Part shown: one piece after another, positions 22,341 to 32,812 of the stretch
Layout: each line of letters opens with the position of its first letter
Numbering within the stretch: position 1 is the first letter of the stretch
From: Cavia porcellus
Taxonomy: Eukaryota > Chordata > Mammalia > Rodentia > Caviidae
Direction of reading: 5' to 3'
Length of the DNA: 64,000 nucleotides
Assembly: GCF_034190915.1 (NCBI RefSeq)
Contig: NW_026947500.1
Coordinates: forward strand, 21,140,501-21,204,500
Position numbers and translations under genes: made by a program
The notes under the pieces: generated by a model
Databases searched by the model: none
Told to the model about the DNA's origin: nothing
Seen by the model: only the letters and a program-made list of their open reading frames with translations

Positions 22341-24519
22341 TGGAAATGAAGAGGCATGTTTAGGAATCCAGCGCACAGACACCTGCACCTCAGCCTTCTC
22401 TGAGAGCAGGGTCTGCGGTAACTTTGGCCCTGTGAGGTTTCTTCACAACACAGCTTTTCTTTTCTAAATTCCTTACTGAGAAAAGGGGCCTGACCTCTGG
22501 ATCGAGTGTACTCTGTGTGTGCCCTTCCTGTCCCTTGTCACCTGCATCTGCACTGCTGTCCCCCCCTCCCGGGTGCGCTGCTCAGGCCATCATTCTTACT
22601 TTGACCGACTTGAGCCTGAGCTCCCTGCCTCTCCTTGACCATGTCCGCCTTCCTGCAATGCCCTTTGCTTTATTCTCCAGGATTTTTTCCAGAGCACACC
22701 TCCTGTGGGACCCCTCACTGCAGGACTTCAGTGTGTGCATCTCTCCCTTCCCTGAACCCGGAGAGGAGGTGGACCTCACGCATAGGCTTGCTTGGGGCTG
22801 TACCTTTCAGACTCACTGGGGTGCCTGGAAGTTCCTCACTGTTAGGGGTAGGGAGGTGGGGCTGGTCATGTTTGAACCTGAAGGGAAGAAGGGGTGGTTG
22901 CTTTAAAGCAAACAACATGCGCAGAGCCATCGAGAGGAGTGCACATCACTGCACATGGATGGGTGTGACAGGGAGGACTGTGAACAACCTGGCGATGGAA
23001 TGGGAAGAGGTAACTGAGAGGCTTCAGTGGAGAACTAGACAGCGCCTGCCACGCTCTTCTGGACTTGTGGGTGTGGGTGGAGGCTCCTCTGACCTCCCTC
23101 CCCACTGTGGCGAGAACCTCTTTGGCATGCATGGACTCTAAATTTGTCCATTCTTTGGATTTTACTTGCAGTTCTGAACTCTTGCTTTTCTTGCATTGTG
23201 AAGTGTAACTAGAACATTGCCACGGTCCATTTTTATATTTCTAAGAGAGCCACAGTCTCAACCTGAAAAAGTTTCTCTCTCGTACACACGTGTGTGTGCA
23301 TGCACTCACACACACACACGACTCAGTCGGCTCCCTCTGAGAAAATGGTTTCGTTTGGTGAGAAAGATAGATGAGGGCCTGCTAAAAGCTCCATGCACAC
23401 GGCTAGATCTTTATTAGGTAATTTCCCTGTAAAATGGCCCTTTAAAGTTTTGGAATTCCCAGGTCTGCCATTGCCAATGGCTGTGTCCTTAACTTCACCT
23501 CTCCCTTGTGGGTCTCCTTCCCCTGAGGCCTTGTCCACCCACCGGCCCGTCCTTGCCCTGCCTCACCCGGTTGTGGCAAGGATTGTGCTGACTCAGTTTA
23601 GCAGCAGGTCTGCCACCCTTGATGTCAGATCTCCCGTGAGACAGGATTAATTGCTTCACCCTCATCTTCAGTAACTGACGCCCTGGCCGCCTTCAGCGCA
23701 AATCTGGAGAACCAGCTGCACTGATGACCCCTCTTCCACCCTTGCTGCTCCCACCAGCTGGCGCCCAAAGCCTGCTCAGCACAGTAAACCCCTAGCTGGA
23801 GAGTTAGTCTTTTGCTGGTTTCAATGGTCTTGATGCCTTTGTGGTTGTTCTGAATGAAATCTTCCATACTGTTTTATTAAGTGTCAGAACACTTTCATTG
23901 CAACGCCACCAGATGGTTGCACAGCCCATTCTGACTCCTAAACAAAGCTGGTTCAAACCGACTTGGGCCACATTCCACTTTCTGAGGCCCACCCAACCCA
24001 CAGAACTATCTCCCTATCTTGTGAGGCACCCTAGTGAGCATTAGCAAGGGACGCCTCAAGTCTGCACTTCCAGAGGAAACCACTCCTGTTTCCCTCTGCC
24101 CTTGAAAACCAGGAGGTGTGCCCATGTCCTTTCAATTGCTCGCACATCCTGGGGTTAAAGGCCAAGCAAGGGGCCTGCAGACCTCCAGCCTCCAGCCTTG
24201 TGATTCTCCGCTGTGGCTGAGGGCTGAGCGGCTGGAACCGGCTTCTCTCCACTTGTCCTTGCGTGACGAGGTTAGATGACGCTGTCACCTGCCTTGCGTG
24301 GCTCCTGGAGGAGATGTCTGGGTCTTGAGGAGAGAACTGTACAAACTCAGGAATTTGTTTCCTTTTAATTTGCTCAGCCTCATAGAACCCCAAAAGGGTG
24401 CAGGATAAAGGGGGACCAGAAAATGGACCAAACTGTTGAAACAACAAACCCTCCTCCTAAAAGGTAAAGAACCATTTCCCATGTTCAGAAGAGTTTACAG
24501 CTTTTCCTTTTCTCACCTT
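22341..24519. other. No recognised feature
   Basis: GC-moderate unique sequence with a short CA run near 23308. The open frames (up to 168 codons at 22635-23141) show no domain. Confidence 0.5.
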
Positions 24520-24607
24520 CCCTTCTCCCTCCTCTTCTTCCTCTCCTCCTTTTTCTTCTTCTTCTTTTCCTCCTGCTTTTCCTTTTTTTTTTTTTTTTTT
24601 TTTTTTC
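24520..24607. repeat. Pyrimidine-rich low-complexity tract
   Basis: TTCTTCC and CTCCTT units run into a T stretch of about 25. Confidence 0.85.
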
Positions 24608-26695
24608 TCCCAGCTTTCTACCCCTCATGCAATAAAGAAGACCAGTTTGTTTGGGAGACTTTTGCTCTTGATGGAAGTCTGTCTCTGGGAAAGGGATCCT
24701 GCTTCAAGGAACGCATAAAAGTAACTAGTAAAAAACAGCACACAGCACCCCACAGTGCCACCCGCAGTCACTGCTGACTGGCAGGTCCTTCTGGCTGGGT
24801 CCATCTGCATTGTGATAAGAGCAATGTGCCAGTGACAAGTGACGTCAGCCTAATTAGCCAGGCTAATGTCGGGCTTCCTGGAGAGGGCTTTTGTGAAGTA
24901 ATTGGCTGTCTTGGGGTCAAAATGCAGTAATTACAGGTCCCCCTTTTTTTCCTTTAAGCTAAATGAGATAAACAGCCTTGGAAATTCTTTAAGCAAGTGA
25001 GCCAATCCCACTGAGAGACTTCTCTTTGTGCCCTAGAACTGCAGTGAGTATTTTGACAGGTGATTTCAATACCATGTAGCTATTTATTTTTTCTGGGTCT
25101 GGGACATAAACACAAACAATGCAAAGATGGAATTACAGAGTAGAGGGTCTGCCTCAAATGCTGGCGAATAAGGTCAGCAGCTATTTTGAGCGAAGGCTGA
25201 AATTCCATCAGTTTTAAAGCCAACAGAACAGAATTATCCAAGTAACCAGCTTCCTTTCTTCCAGTGTTTGCTGATTTTCCTTATAAAAATCAACAGCAGA
25301 AGCATCTGGGAAGGCCCCAGAAGGACACCATCAGGAACCATCACTCCCATCTCAGAAAGCGTGGGAACCACTCAGCGCTGAGGAAGTCCCTCATTCGGGA
25401 GTGTGTTTTTGAGGTTCTGGTTGCAGAGAGGGTGACTGACCCTAGGCAGAATAAAGAAGCTGGCATGGAGACCGGAACCAGGGACTCTAGCTTCAGTGCC
25501 TGCCTGGTTCTGAGGCAGGAGAGAAGAAACAAAGATAGAAAAGTGACAGACAAAATCCTAACTTTAGATTTGTACTTTTAGTAAAAAAGGTAGCTTCAGA
25601 ACAAAACTCAGTCTAAAAATTTTTTACCAAGACACAGTAAGCCTGGGCCACTCCCTTTCTACCTCTCCATGGGCCTTTTCCCTTTCTGGATGGCTACAGC
25701 TCTGCCCCCAGTTCTCCTCTTTCCTTAAATTTACAAGTTCCACCCATTCCCGCCCCAAAATCCACCTCAGTATATCCAGCCCCAGAGCACTGTGAGTGGC
25801 ATTCTCTGAATGCCCGCACGATACTCTTGCCCGTGTACTTTTCCAAGTGAATCTTTTCTGTGCCTCTGTCTAACTAGCCCTGAAAATTTCTTTCAGCCAC
25901 CAGAGTCAGTGCACCTATCCTGCAGGAAGGGTGGGGCTCCTCATCTCCACGGGGGACTCTTTGGGGCTCTGAACCTGTGACAGACCCTCCACCCTAAAGC
26001 ACACCGCTAGCTCAGCCATAAGAGCTACCCTGGGTAGCAGCTGTGGCTTCCTGGGGACTTTAAACTGAAGACTCAGTTCCCACTAGGACCTCCTGACAGG
26101 TCCTCTGCCTTTCAGTGGCATCCCTGGAACCCTGTCTGCCTCAGGGAATTAAGCACATCTTTCTCTCTTTCACTGATCCACTAGGAGATAGGATGGTGAT
26201 GGTTTCTCCTTCTCCATCTCTGCCCCTGCCCAGGCATTCTGATACTATAGATCAACTACTATCAGAGCCTGGGACAGGCTGGAACACGGCTGTCGTTGCT
26301 CTTCCCAGAGTGGCTTTGAGGAGATCAGACCTCTTTTGGGACCCTCTGCACATATGGAAACCTGGTAATTAATGACTCAGGTCTCTGTCTCAGCATCACC
26401 ATAAACCTTAGTGATTCGGAGTCATTGCCCACCGGCCTTCGGTTGGGAGCAAGACATGGACAGCTCTAACTATTTCCGACTCCCAGAATTCAGGCAGCTA
26501 CGCCATCATCAGATGTATTCAGTGGAGCCTGCCCCGGGGATACCTGGGGATGTTCCTAGCACACAGGCTGAGCTGCTTCAAGATTGCTGTAAGACTGTGC
26601 TACAAAACCATCTGATGATGTTTGTGGGACCCAAGTCATTATTTTGTATATCTTGCATCTGCATGAGGAATAAGACCCAACCCAGTACTCAGCAA
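24608..26695. other. Repeat-poor stretch, possible conserved non-coding DNA near 24830-25130
   Basis: 24830-25130 has a CRE-like TGACGTCA and clustered TAAT/ATTA cores (CCTAATTAGCC, GTAATTGGC, GCAGTAATTACAGG), typical of homeodomain-bound enhancers. The rest is unremarkable. Confidence 0.35.
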
Positions 26696-26795
26696 TCCTA
26701 AATTGCCCAGGCTGGTCTCAAAATTGTGATCGATCTGCCTCAGCTTCCCAGAGTGCTGGGGTTGTGGGTATTGTCACCATGCCTGGTCTCTCTGA
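26696..26795 (-). repeat. B1 SINE (antisense)
   Basis: AAATTGCCCAGGCTGGTCTC and CTGCCTCAGCTTCCCAGAGT, ending CACCATGCCTGG. Confidence 0.75.
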
Positions 26796-27671
26796 TTTCA
26801 TCTTTACTCCTCCTCCTCCTTCCAGTCTCTGCCCTGAGGGATCTTTGTGAACTGTGAACCTCATCCCTGATGGACCCCTTGCTGTCATTTTTACGGCCAG
26901 CCTGGCAGCTCGGGACCTTCTGCTCTCCTGCCTCTCCCAGCCACAGCCAGCCACAGGGGCCTTCAGGGTGCTTCCAGTGCCTCCAAGTGACCTGGGTTCC
27001 CCAAGACACCTTTCCAGAGTGCGGGCGAGGCAGAGGCCATGCTCCCTTAATATCCTCCTGCCCTCTTCCACACAGTGGCTGCCTGGAGGATGGCTTGGGA
27101 GAGCTGTGCACAGCGCCTTGCCACTAATCTCCGAAGAAGGCACTGGGAGAAAGTGCCAGGCAGGAGGATGGAGGCTTCTTGGGGAGACTGGAGAGGTGGG
27201 GAGGCCCGGCTGCTCCCTGGGTGGGCCCTGCAAGCATAGCCTGGCTGCACCCTGGGCAGTGGGAAGATAGCAGTGGGGTGTAAGCCGTGCAGCAAGAGCC
27301 TGGCCAGGGTTCCGCCACACATGGTGAAAGTACACAGACTATCAGCAATCAGGGGAGGACCTCCCGCCGAGGGAGCTCAGCACAGGGGTTTTGGCTCTGT
27401 AAACAGCCCAGGGAAACACATCAGCTTCTTTTAAGGGCCGCCTGTGCTTCCATGAGAAGCTGCCAGCGGACCCACCAAGCACTGTCCTCTCGGCACCACG
27501 GGAGGTCAGAGGGACCCATAGATGCCGCCGTGAAGACAGCTGAGCCCTGACACTGATTCTGCTGGATGCACAGATCCAGTGGTGCCTGAAAGAAGAAACG
27601 GTTGTGCCATCTTCATGGTGCTACCCTGCGCAGCAGTGGTGGCAACCTTCTTCAAAAGCTGTTACACAAAA
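26796..27671. other. No recognised feature
   Basis: GC-rich unique sequence with overlapping frames on both strands (up to 205 codons on -, 26718-27335). These look like a by-product of GC content. Confidence 0.5.
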
Positions 27672-27772
27672 TGTGACTTTGGAGACAGGGTTCTACTAGG
27701 CTCAGACTTGTGAGCCTCTTGTCTCAGCCTTCCAGAATATTGAGATTATAGGTGTGTGCCATAGTTCACAGT
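27672..27772 (-). repeat. B1 SINE (antisense)
   Basis: GGAGACAGGGTTCTACTAGG, TTGTCTCAGCCTTCCAGAAT and TATAGGTGTGTGCCATAG. Confidence 0.7.
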
Positions 27773-28334
27773 TTACTTTTAAGAGAAGAAAATAGAATGC
27801 ATGCATAGTTGGGAACAAATTTTAATCATGAGTAATCCAGCAGAGTCCCTGAGAAAGTGAGGGATAGATATTCGTGTCCCAATCTGCGAAGCTGCAGTCT
27901 CCTGGGCTCCTTTCAGTGCAGTAATTTAATTGCAAGCTGTCCCTCTCTCTGCAGGTGTGCCTGCAGGGTCATTGTCTAGAAGCCCTGACTTGTAGGTAAC
28001 AGGAAGCCCTACAGCTGCTCCTGCAGCAAAAGGAGAGTCTGGGCTTAAGAATTCTAGGGCCAACTGTGAAAGGAGCCCAGGTCACACAGGCCAGGCATCT
28101 GACCCCACAAGCTGCCATATGCCACAGGATGGAGCCTTGTCCCTCATATCAATGGAGAAATGGAGGAGCAAAACCCCAGCTGGAGGCTGCAGAGCCTGGC
28201 TGCTGCACTCACCTGATTCAGGCGCCTTCCTTTAAGCTCCCTCTTTGTGTGTCTTGGAACTGCCAGCTTCTCAATTCATCAATTCATCCCACTCTCTTCC
28301 TTGTGTGGAGAAAGGCAGTGGCCAGAAGCTGTCA
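27773..28334. other. No recognised feature
   Basis: Nothing identified. Confidence 0.5.
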
Positions 28335-28350
28335 CCACACAGCCCTTCTT

Positions 28351-28487
28351 TTTTTTTTTTTTTTTTTTTGTCTTTTTCCTTTTTATCGGTACCTGGGATC
28401 GAACTCACGACTGCCTGCTTTACAAGGCAGGCGCTTAGGCCACTGAGCTAAATTCCCAGCCCCTTTACCTATCTTTTTTTTTTTTTA
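28351..28487 (-). repeat. ID-like SINE with target duplication (antisense)
   Basis: Near-consensus antisense ID-like SINE flanked by ACCACACAGCCCTTCT on both sides (28335-28350 and 28488-28503), a recent insertion. Confidence 0.92.
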
Positions 28488-28503
28488 CCACACAGCCCTT
28501 CTG

Positions 28504-29045
28504 TCCAGCTGGGGACTACGGCCAGCACAGCCTGCCCATCAGCAGGGGCAGAGTCAGGCAGGAATATAAAAGTGTGCTGGGCACTGTGACCAGTGCAGAT
28601 CCAGGGCCCAGCCGCAGTCAGACAGTCCAAGGAAGTGACCCAATGTTGTTTGACCCTCCAGCTTTCCAGAAAAGCCAGAGATTTTTTTTTAAATATAAAA
28701 TTTCCTGGCTTGAAAATGCTATGTAGGACCTAACAAAAGACATCTTGTAATCACCTGTGCCAACTCGTGCTCTCTGGAAATCTGCAGGTCCATTATTCTG
28801 TTCCCCAATCTCTGCTGCAGGGCAGAGCATGGCAAATCATCTCATTTCCCAGTTATCTGAAATTTAAAGATGCCAGATTTGATGCATTTTGCTTGTTTCA
28901 TTTGCTGTGTCAAATATTTGGTGGGACTTTCTCATCAGGAGACTTAGGTGTTTGGGTTCTGGAAAATTCTTTTTTAATCTTTTGATAGTTGTTTTCCTTC
29001 TGAGTGGTGAATGAATCTTACAATTTTTTGTACATTTTGAAGACC
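28504..29045. other. No recognised feature
   Basis: Nothing identified. Confidence 0.5.
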
Positions 29046-29165
29046 CTTAGGCTGAGGATGTGGCTCAGTGGTAGAATTCTTGCCTTGCAGGCACAAGGTT
29101 CAATCCCTAACACCACCCAAAAAACAAACAAATGAACAAACAAACAAATAAACAAACAAACAAAA
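29046..29165 (+). repeat. ID SINE with A/C-rich tail
   Basis: GGCTGAGGATGTGGCTCAGT and GGTTCAATCCCTAACACCAC, with an (AAAC)n tail. Confidence 0.8.
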
Positions 29166-29169
29166 TGCA

Positions 29170-29252
29170 GTAGTTGCTAGAGATGTAGCTCAGTGGCACA
29201 GTGACTGCTTGGCAACCACAAGCCCTGAGTTCGATTCCCCATCCTCCTCCAT
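29170..29252 (+). repeat. ID SINE
   Basis: GCTAGAGATGTAGCTCAGTG and GAGTTCGATTCCCCATCC, inserted just after the tail of the previous ID copy. Confidence 0.75.
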
Positions 29253-29819
29253 AGCCCTTATGTTCCATGTTTTTATGTTTTCCACTGAATTTTTTTCTCT
29301 AATTTTATCTTTCAACTTTTAAAAGAAAGTTTAAAAAATTTGTGTTATCATTCTTACATGGTTCTCCTTTTATACGATACTTTTAGTACTGTGTTGCACC
29401 TGAGAGATAGATTCCAGGCTCTTGTGTTTGGTAAGTCAAGAATTACAAACGCACACCCAGTAGTAGAAGAAAAAGCAGCTATGTTTATTGAAGTTAATGG
29501 GAAGATGTGCTCAGGGTGGGCCTATGTCAACAGAAATAAAAAGATGGCACAGATGGAAAAGTGGCACCAGAACAGCTAGGGATTAAGAAGAGTGAATATA
29601 AATCAAGCCTTTGGATTTTGAAAGATGTGCACCCTGCCCCAGATACCCCTGAATATTCTCTGAATATGATTGACAGGATGCTGAGTCATCGTTGCGGTTT
29701 CTAGTAAGCATGACTCTCCCAGAGTTTGCTCTGTCTTAATCACAGACGTGAGATGTGGTCTCTAAGTATGAATCCTGAACAGAATTTGAATGGGGAAAGG
29801 GTTACTTAACTTCGGGCCA
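29253..29819. other. No recognised feature
   Basis: AT-rich; nothing identified. 29430-29600 could be an old LTR or L1 relic, but this cannot be supported. Confidence 0.45.
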
Positions 29820-30205
29820 TGGCGTCTCTTGCTTTTCTCTGGTTGCTGAGACAAAATACTTGACTTGCATAATGAAGGAAGGAAAGGTTTATTTAGCTTA
29901 CAGTTTTCAGAGGTTTCAGTCTATATTCAGCTGGCTCCAAAGCAGGGTGGCATGGCTGAGGATCAACTGCTGCTCATGGCAGCTTCAGTAGCGACCAGAG
30001 CGAAAGAGCCAAAAAAGGGGAAAGTATGCTTCCACCCCTCTGTTATATTGTATGCTACCTGGGCGGGTGAAGCATTCACACTGCCAATCTCAGTGCTAGA
30101 CAGTAAACCAATCATGGACGCTAGACTCAGCTGTCTTTGAAAAGCCTGCCCCCATGACTGCATGAGGCTTTGGGGGGACATTTAAACACAAATCATAACA
30201 CAGAT
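29820..30205 (-). mobile_element. MaLR-type LTR (antisense)
   Basis: TGGTTGCTGAGACAAAATAC, GGTTTATTTAGCTTACAGTT and GAGGTTTCAGTC mark the complement of a MaLR LTR 3' part. Confidence 0.6.
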
Positions 30206-30281
30206 GTTTAGAATTTCCTGGGTCTTTGTTATTTTTATTTGTTTCTCTTAGGAAAATGGAAGGAGGGTTAGCCCTGGAACA

Positions 30282-31078
30282 CTGTAATCCCAAATATTGT
30301 GTGCAGTCATCCAAGTATTATAATCCCTTTTGTAGTCTTCCTCACAATCAAAAAGTTATATTTACTATCCCATTGAGACATTATTGGAATCCTAGCAAGT
30401 TGATTCCAGTCTACGTCCTCCAATGTAACTCACAGTGAGAATAAAGACACCAAGTTAGTGGCAGCCAAGGGGTCCTAAATCCAATCCCTGTGAGGATGTG
30501 TGGACTAAGGCCCTGGTCCTAGGCCTCTCCCAGAATTTATTATCTTGTGAAGAAGGGGGTGGCTCAGGATAAGTGACAGTGAGGATGGTGGGAATTACGT
30601 GAGTAACTTGAGCTGGCTGGTCAGGTGGGGAGAAAAGCATCTCTACAAAATGCAGAGACAAGGATATGCAGAAAGATCAGTTGGCATAATTCAATTGAGG
30701 TAGCAACTGAATTGTTTTAGGAGGCTGTTGCTTTGGTTTCTGATATGTAACTTTTGTGCCCTGAGGAGTCATAGTCTCTTTACCTTGAGGCTCTTACCCA
30801 GTTGACATTCCTGGAGCTGATTGGCTCTACCATCCTGCTGTGCTCATATCTTTTACAGAGAGCGCTATGTGGGGAAACAGGAGACTGTCTGACGGCTTTA
30901 GAGATTACATACCAGTACATCAGCTAGCATTATTTGTAATGCTTAGAGCCAATTGAAGAGAGAAGGAAATACCATAGCCAGCTCTGTACATGTTAGTGTA
31001 AGGAAATCAGTCTCCATATAACCAAAATTGCAGCAATTGTTCTGCATTCAAGGGGAGTCACTGGAGTTGTCTCCCACA
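30282..31078 (-). mobile_element. Older LTR-like repeat, copy A (antisense)
   Basis: The reverse complement starts TGTGGGAGACAAC at 31078 and matches copy C closely over its length, including TTGGCTCTAAGCATTACAAA versus TGGCTCTGAGCATTGCAAA. It lies 700 bp from copy B in opposite orientation. The left end is approximate. Confidence 0.6.
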
Positions 31079-31179
31079 CTGGGATGTTGCCCAAATCACA
31101 GGTGGGTGGGTGAGATGATCTCCCTGTCCCAGTTGGGCTACCTGTTCTGCCTTGATCTTGCATTATGGATGCATTCATC

Positions 31180-31290
31180 TTTTTTCTCACTAAAAAAATG
31201 AATTACAGATATTTAAAAAGTATCTTATTTCTACTCCTTTCTCATTCTCTCTCTCTCTCCCTTTGTTCTTTCTTTTCTTTTTTTTTTCTT
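31180..31290. repeat. Pyrimidine-rich low-complexity tract
   Basis: TCTC units (31243-31259) and TTCTTTCTTTTCTTTTTT. Confidence 0.75.
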
Positions 31291-31374
31291 TTTGTTATCC
31301 TCACCCCAGTCTTCCTTCATAGAGATTTTCCTAAGTTATCCGCTAACACTAGAATTCATTCATTTAAGAGGGAA

Positions 31375-31783
31375 TGACTTCTTGGCTATTTGTACTTCTT
31401 TTTTGAAGTGTCTGTTTATTTCATGTGCCAATTTTTTAAAATTGGGTCTTTGTTTTTTATATAGTCTAGATATTAGTCTGCTATCTGAGAAACAGCTGGC
31501 AAAATTTTCACACATTCTGTAGATTGTCTTCTTATTCTGTTGGTTGATGAATACATGAAGAAATGTTCAGCATCTCTGACCACTAGAGGAATACAAATAG
31601 AATGGCCACCACCAAGAAATCAAATAATAGCAAATAATAGGGAGGCTGAGGGGAAAAGGAACTCTTCTGCATTGTTGGTGGGGGTGTAGACTAGTACGTT
31701 TACTAAGGAAATCACTGTAGAGATTCTTTAAAACCCTAAAAACAGAAATTCCATTCAATCCAGCTATTCCTTCCCTAGGTACC
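31375..31783. mobile_element. L1 fragment with 5' inversion
   Basis: 31375 to about 31545 is L1 ORF2 in antisense. From about 31546 the element is in sense and resumes at the next position of the same ORF2 region (ATACATGAAGAAATGTTC). This contiguity in element coordinates across an inverted junction is the hallmark of twin-primed L1 insertion. The sense part is cut by older LTR copy B and probably continues at 41556. Confidence 0.6.
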
Positions 31784-32117
31784 TGTGGAAAACCACCCGG
31801 ACATTTTCCTTGAAAGGAGAGCAGTTCTGTGTCTTGATGTGTGCAGAGCTGGCTAAGTTTTGTCTTCATCCTCTCAGATTGGTTTTAAGCAATGCAAGTG
31901 GGTCTAGCCGAGGTGCTGATGTGTAGTCATCAAAGCGATGTGACAGGTCAGTGGTGCCCTGCCTGTAGTTCCCAAGTAATGTATGTGAGTTAAGCAGAGT
32001 GCTGCCTCTCTGTAGGCTGAGAATGAGCCTCGCGGAAAGAGACTACGACTTCTCAGGGCTTGAAAACTACATCAAAACGGAAGCACTGACCCCAGAACAC
32101 TAGATACTGCCCCAGTC
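31784..32117 (+). mobile_element. Older LTR-like repeat, copy B, left part
   Basis: Starts TGTGGAAAACC and aligns by eye with copy C (60890 onward) and with the complement of copy A (30282-31078). Shared landmarks include CTAGCCGAGGTGCT. It is interrupted by the ERV and continues at 41164. It was itself inserted in an L1. I could not assign a named family. Confidence 0.65.
32112..32117. repeat. Target-site duplication, left
   Basis: CCAGTC directly before the TG of the 5' LTR. It is repeated directly after the CA of the 3' LTR at 41164-41169. A length of 6 bp is typical of betaretroviral integration. Confidence 0.93.
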
Positions 32118-32127
32118 TGTTGGGAGC

Positions 32128-32249
32128 TCGACCGAGTGATATGAGGCCTGTGGTGAGGAGTGAAGCCTGAGCTAGATTGCCCCTCCCGTCGACCGAGTGA
32201 TATGAGGCCTGTGGTGAGGAGTGAAGCCTGAGCTAGATTACCCCTCCCA
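32128..32249 (+). repeat. Tandem 61-bp duplication in U3 of the 5' LTR
   Basis: Two head-to-tail 61-bp units (32128-32188 and 32189-32249) that differ at two bases, both G in the first unit and A in the second. Each unit holds TGTGGT (32149-32154 and 32210-32215), the core of RUNX/CBF sites in retroviral enhancers. The same pair is at 40680-40801 in the 3' LTR. Duplicated enhancers are common in U3; the enhancer role here is inferred. Confidence 0.85.
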
Positions 32250-32341
32250 TCGAGTATGCCAAGATGGCGCCCATTTCCTGCTCCCTAGCTAGTAAACAAC
32301 ACGCCCTGTAAGCTAGTCTGCCCAGCAACAGCTGACGCTGG

Positions 32342-32396
32342 CCAATCAGCTCGTCTTGCCTACTTTGATGTGATTGGTCGATGTGTCCATATATAT
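32342..32396 (+). promoter_or_regulatory. ERV core promoter (CCAAT and TATA)
   Basis: CCAAT at 32342-32346, ATTGG (reverse CCAAT) at 32373-32377 and TATATAT at 32390-32396 stand in canonical order and spacing for RNA polymerase II. The expected start is about 25-30 bp after the TATA box. A YY1-like motif lies upstream at 32261-32270; YY1 motifs of this form occur in other class II LTRs. Confidence 0.75.
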
Positions 32397-32539
32397 GCTG
32401 ACACCACCCCTGGGGCGAGAACACACACCAAGAAGAGGGACTGCTGAGAGAAGCACACAAGGAGCCGTAGGGAACGGACCAGAGGAGGCTTCCCTCAGGC
32501 GGGATCCGAGATCCCGGAACAGGGCGTACGGAGAGAGAA

Positions 32540-32545
32540 AATAAA
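32540..32545 (+). promoter_or_regulatory. Poly(A) signal AATAAA in the 5' LTR
   Basis: AATAAA lies about 120 bp after the predicted start site, inside R, and is followed by a GTGTCGTGTGTTTTTT stretch that fits a downstream GU-rich element. Normal proviral use would be of the copy in the 3' LTR. Confidence 0.8.
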
Positions 32546-32613
32546 TCAGAGGCTATCCGCCGACTACTCGTGTCGTGTGTTTTTTCCTGCCGGCCGGGAT
32601 CGACACCGACATT

Positions 32614-32631
32614 TGGTGGCCCGTACGGGGA
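32614..32631 (+). promoter_or_regulatory. Primer-binding site, tRNA-Ile type
   Basis: The 18 bases TGGTGGCCCGTACGGGGA begin two bases after the 5' LTR. Their reverse complement, TCCCCGTACGGGCCACCA, is what I recall as the 3' end of mammalian tRNA-Ile(AAU) including CCA, a full 18/18 match. Lys or Phe primers are more usual for class II elements. Confidence 0.88.
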
Positions 32632-32812
32632 ACTGATCACCCCCGAGGCGAGGCGGACGACACTCCAGTATTGCTCTGCAGGACAGGTGAGTAGGGGATA
32701 AACCTGGGCTCTGGGTGGCGCGCACCTACAGGGCTTTTTAGACTCCCCTCAAGCTCACGTGTATGTGGCAGGTTAGCCTCACACGGTGAGAACGGACTCC
32801 TCAGTGACAGGC
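32632..32812 (+). other. ERV leader (untranslated, likely packaging region)
   Basis: This 181-base leader between the primer-binding site and gag contains the major splice donor at 32686/32687. In other retroviruses the packaging signal and dimer linkage lie here. I did not identify a specific structure. Confidence 0.6.
32684..32692 (+). promoter_or_regulatory. Major splice donor CAG/GTGAGT
   Basis: CAGGTGAGT matches the vertebrate 5' splice-site consensus, with the cut after 32686. Placed in the leader before gag, it would pair with the acceptor at 38075/38076 to make env mRNA. Confidence 0.85.

Larger units (their letters stand above)
32118..32611 (+). repeat. 5' LTR of the ERV (494 bp)
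   Basis: Begins TGTTGGGAGCTCG and ends CACCGACA. It carries a tandem 61-bp duplication in U3, a YY1-like AAGATGGCGC (32261-32270), CCAAT (32342-32346), a reverse CCAAT (32373-32377), TATATAT (32390-32396) and AATAAA (32540-32545). By spacing from the TATA box, transcription should start near 32420, so R would run from about there to roughly 32565. U3/R/U5 limits are inferred, not seen. Confidence 0.97.

Noticed and set aside
26718..27335. A 205-codon antisense frame
   Set aside because: It overlaps a B1 SINE at its end and sits in GC-rich sequence with several equally long frames. No protein signature.
32233..32640. A 135-codon antisense frame in the 5' LTR, repeated in the 3' LTR at 40785-41177
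   Set aside because: It is present only because the LTRs are identical. No start context, domain or known antisense gene type supports it.
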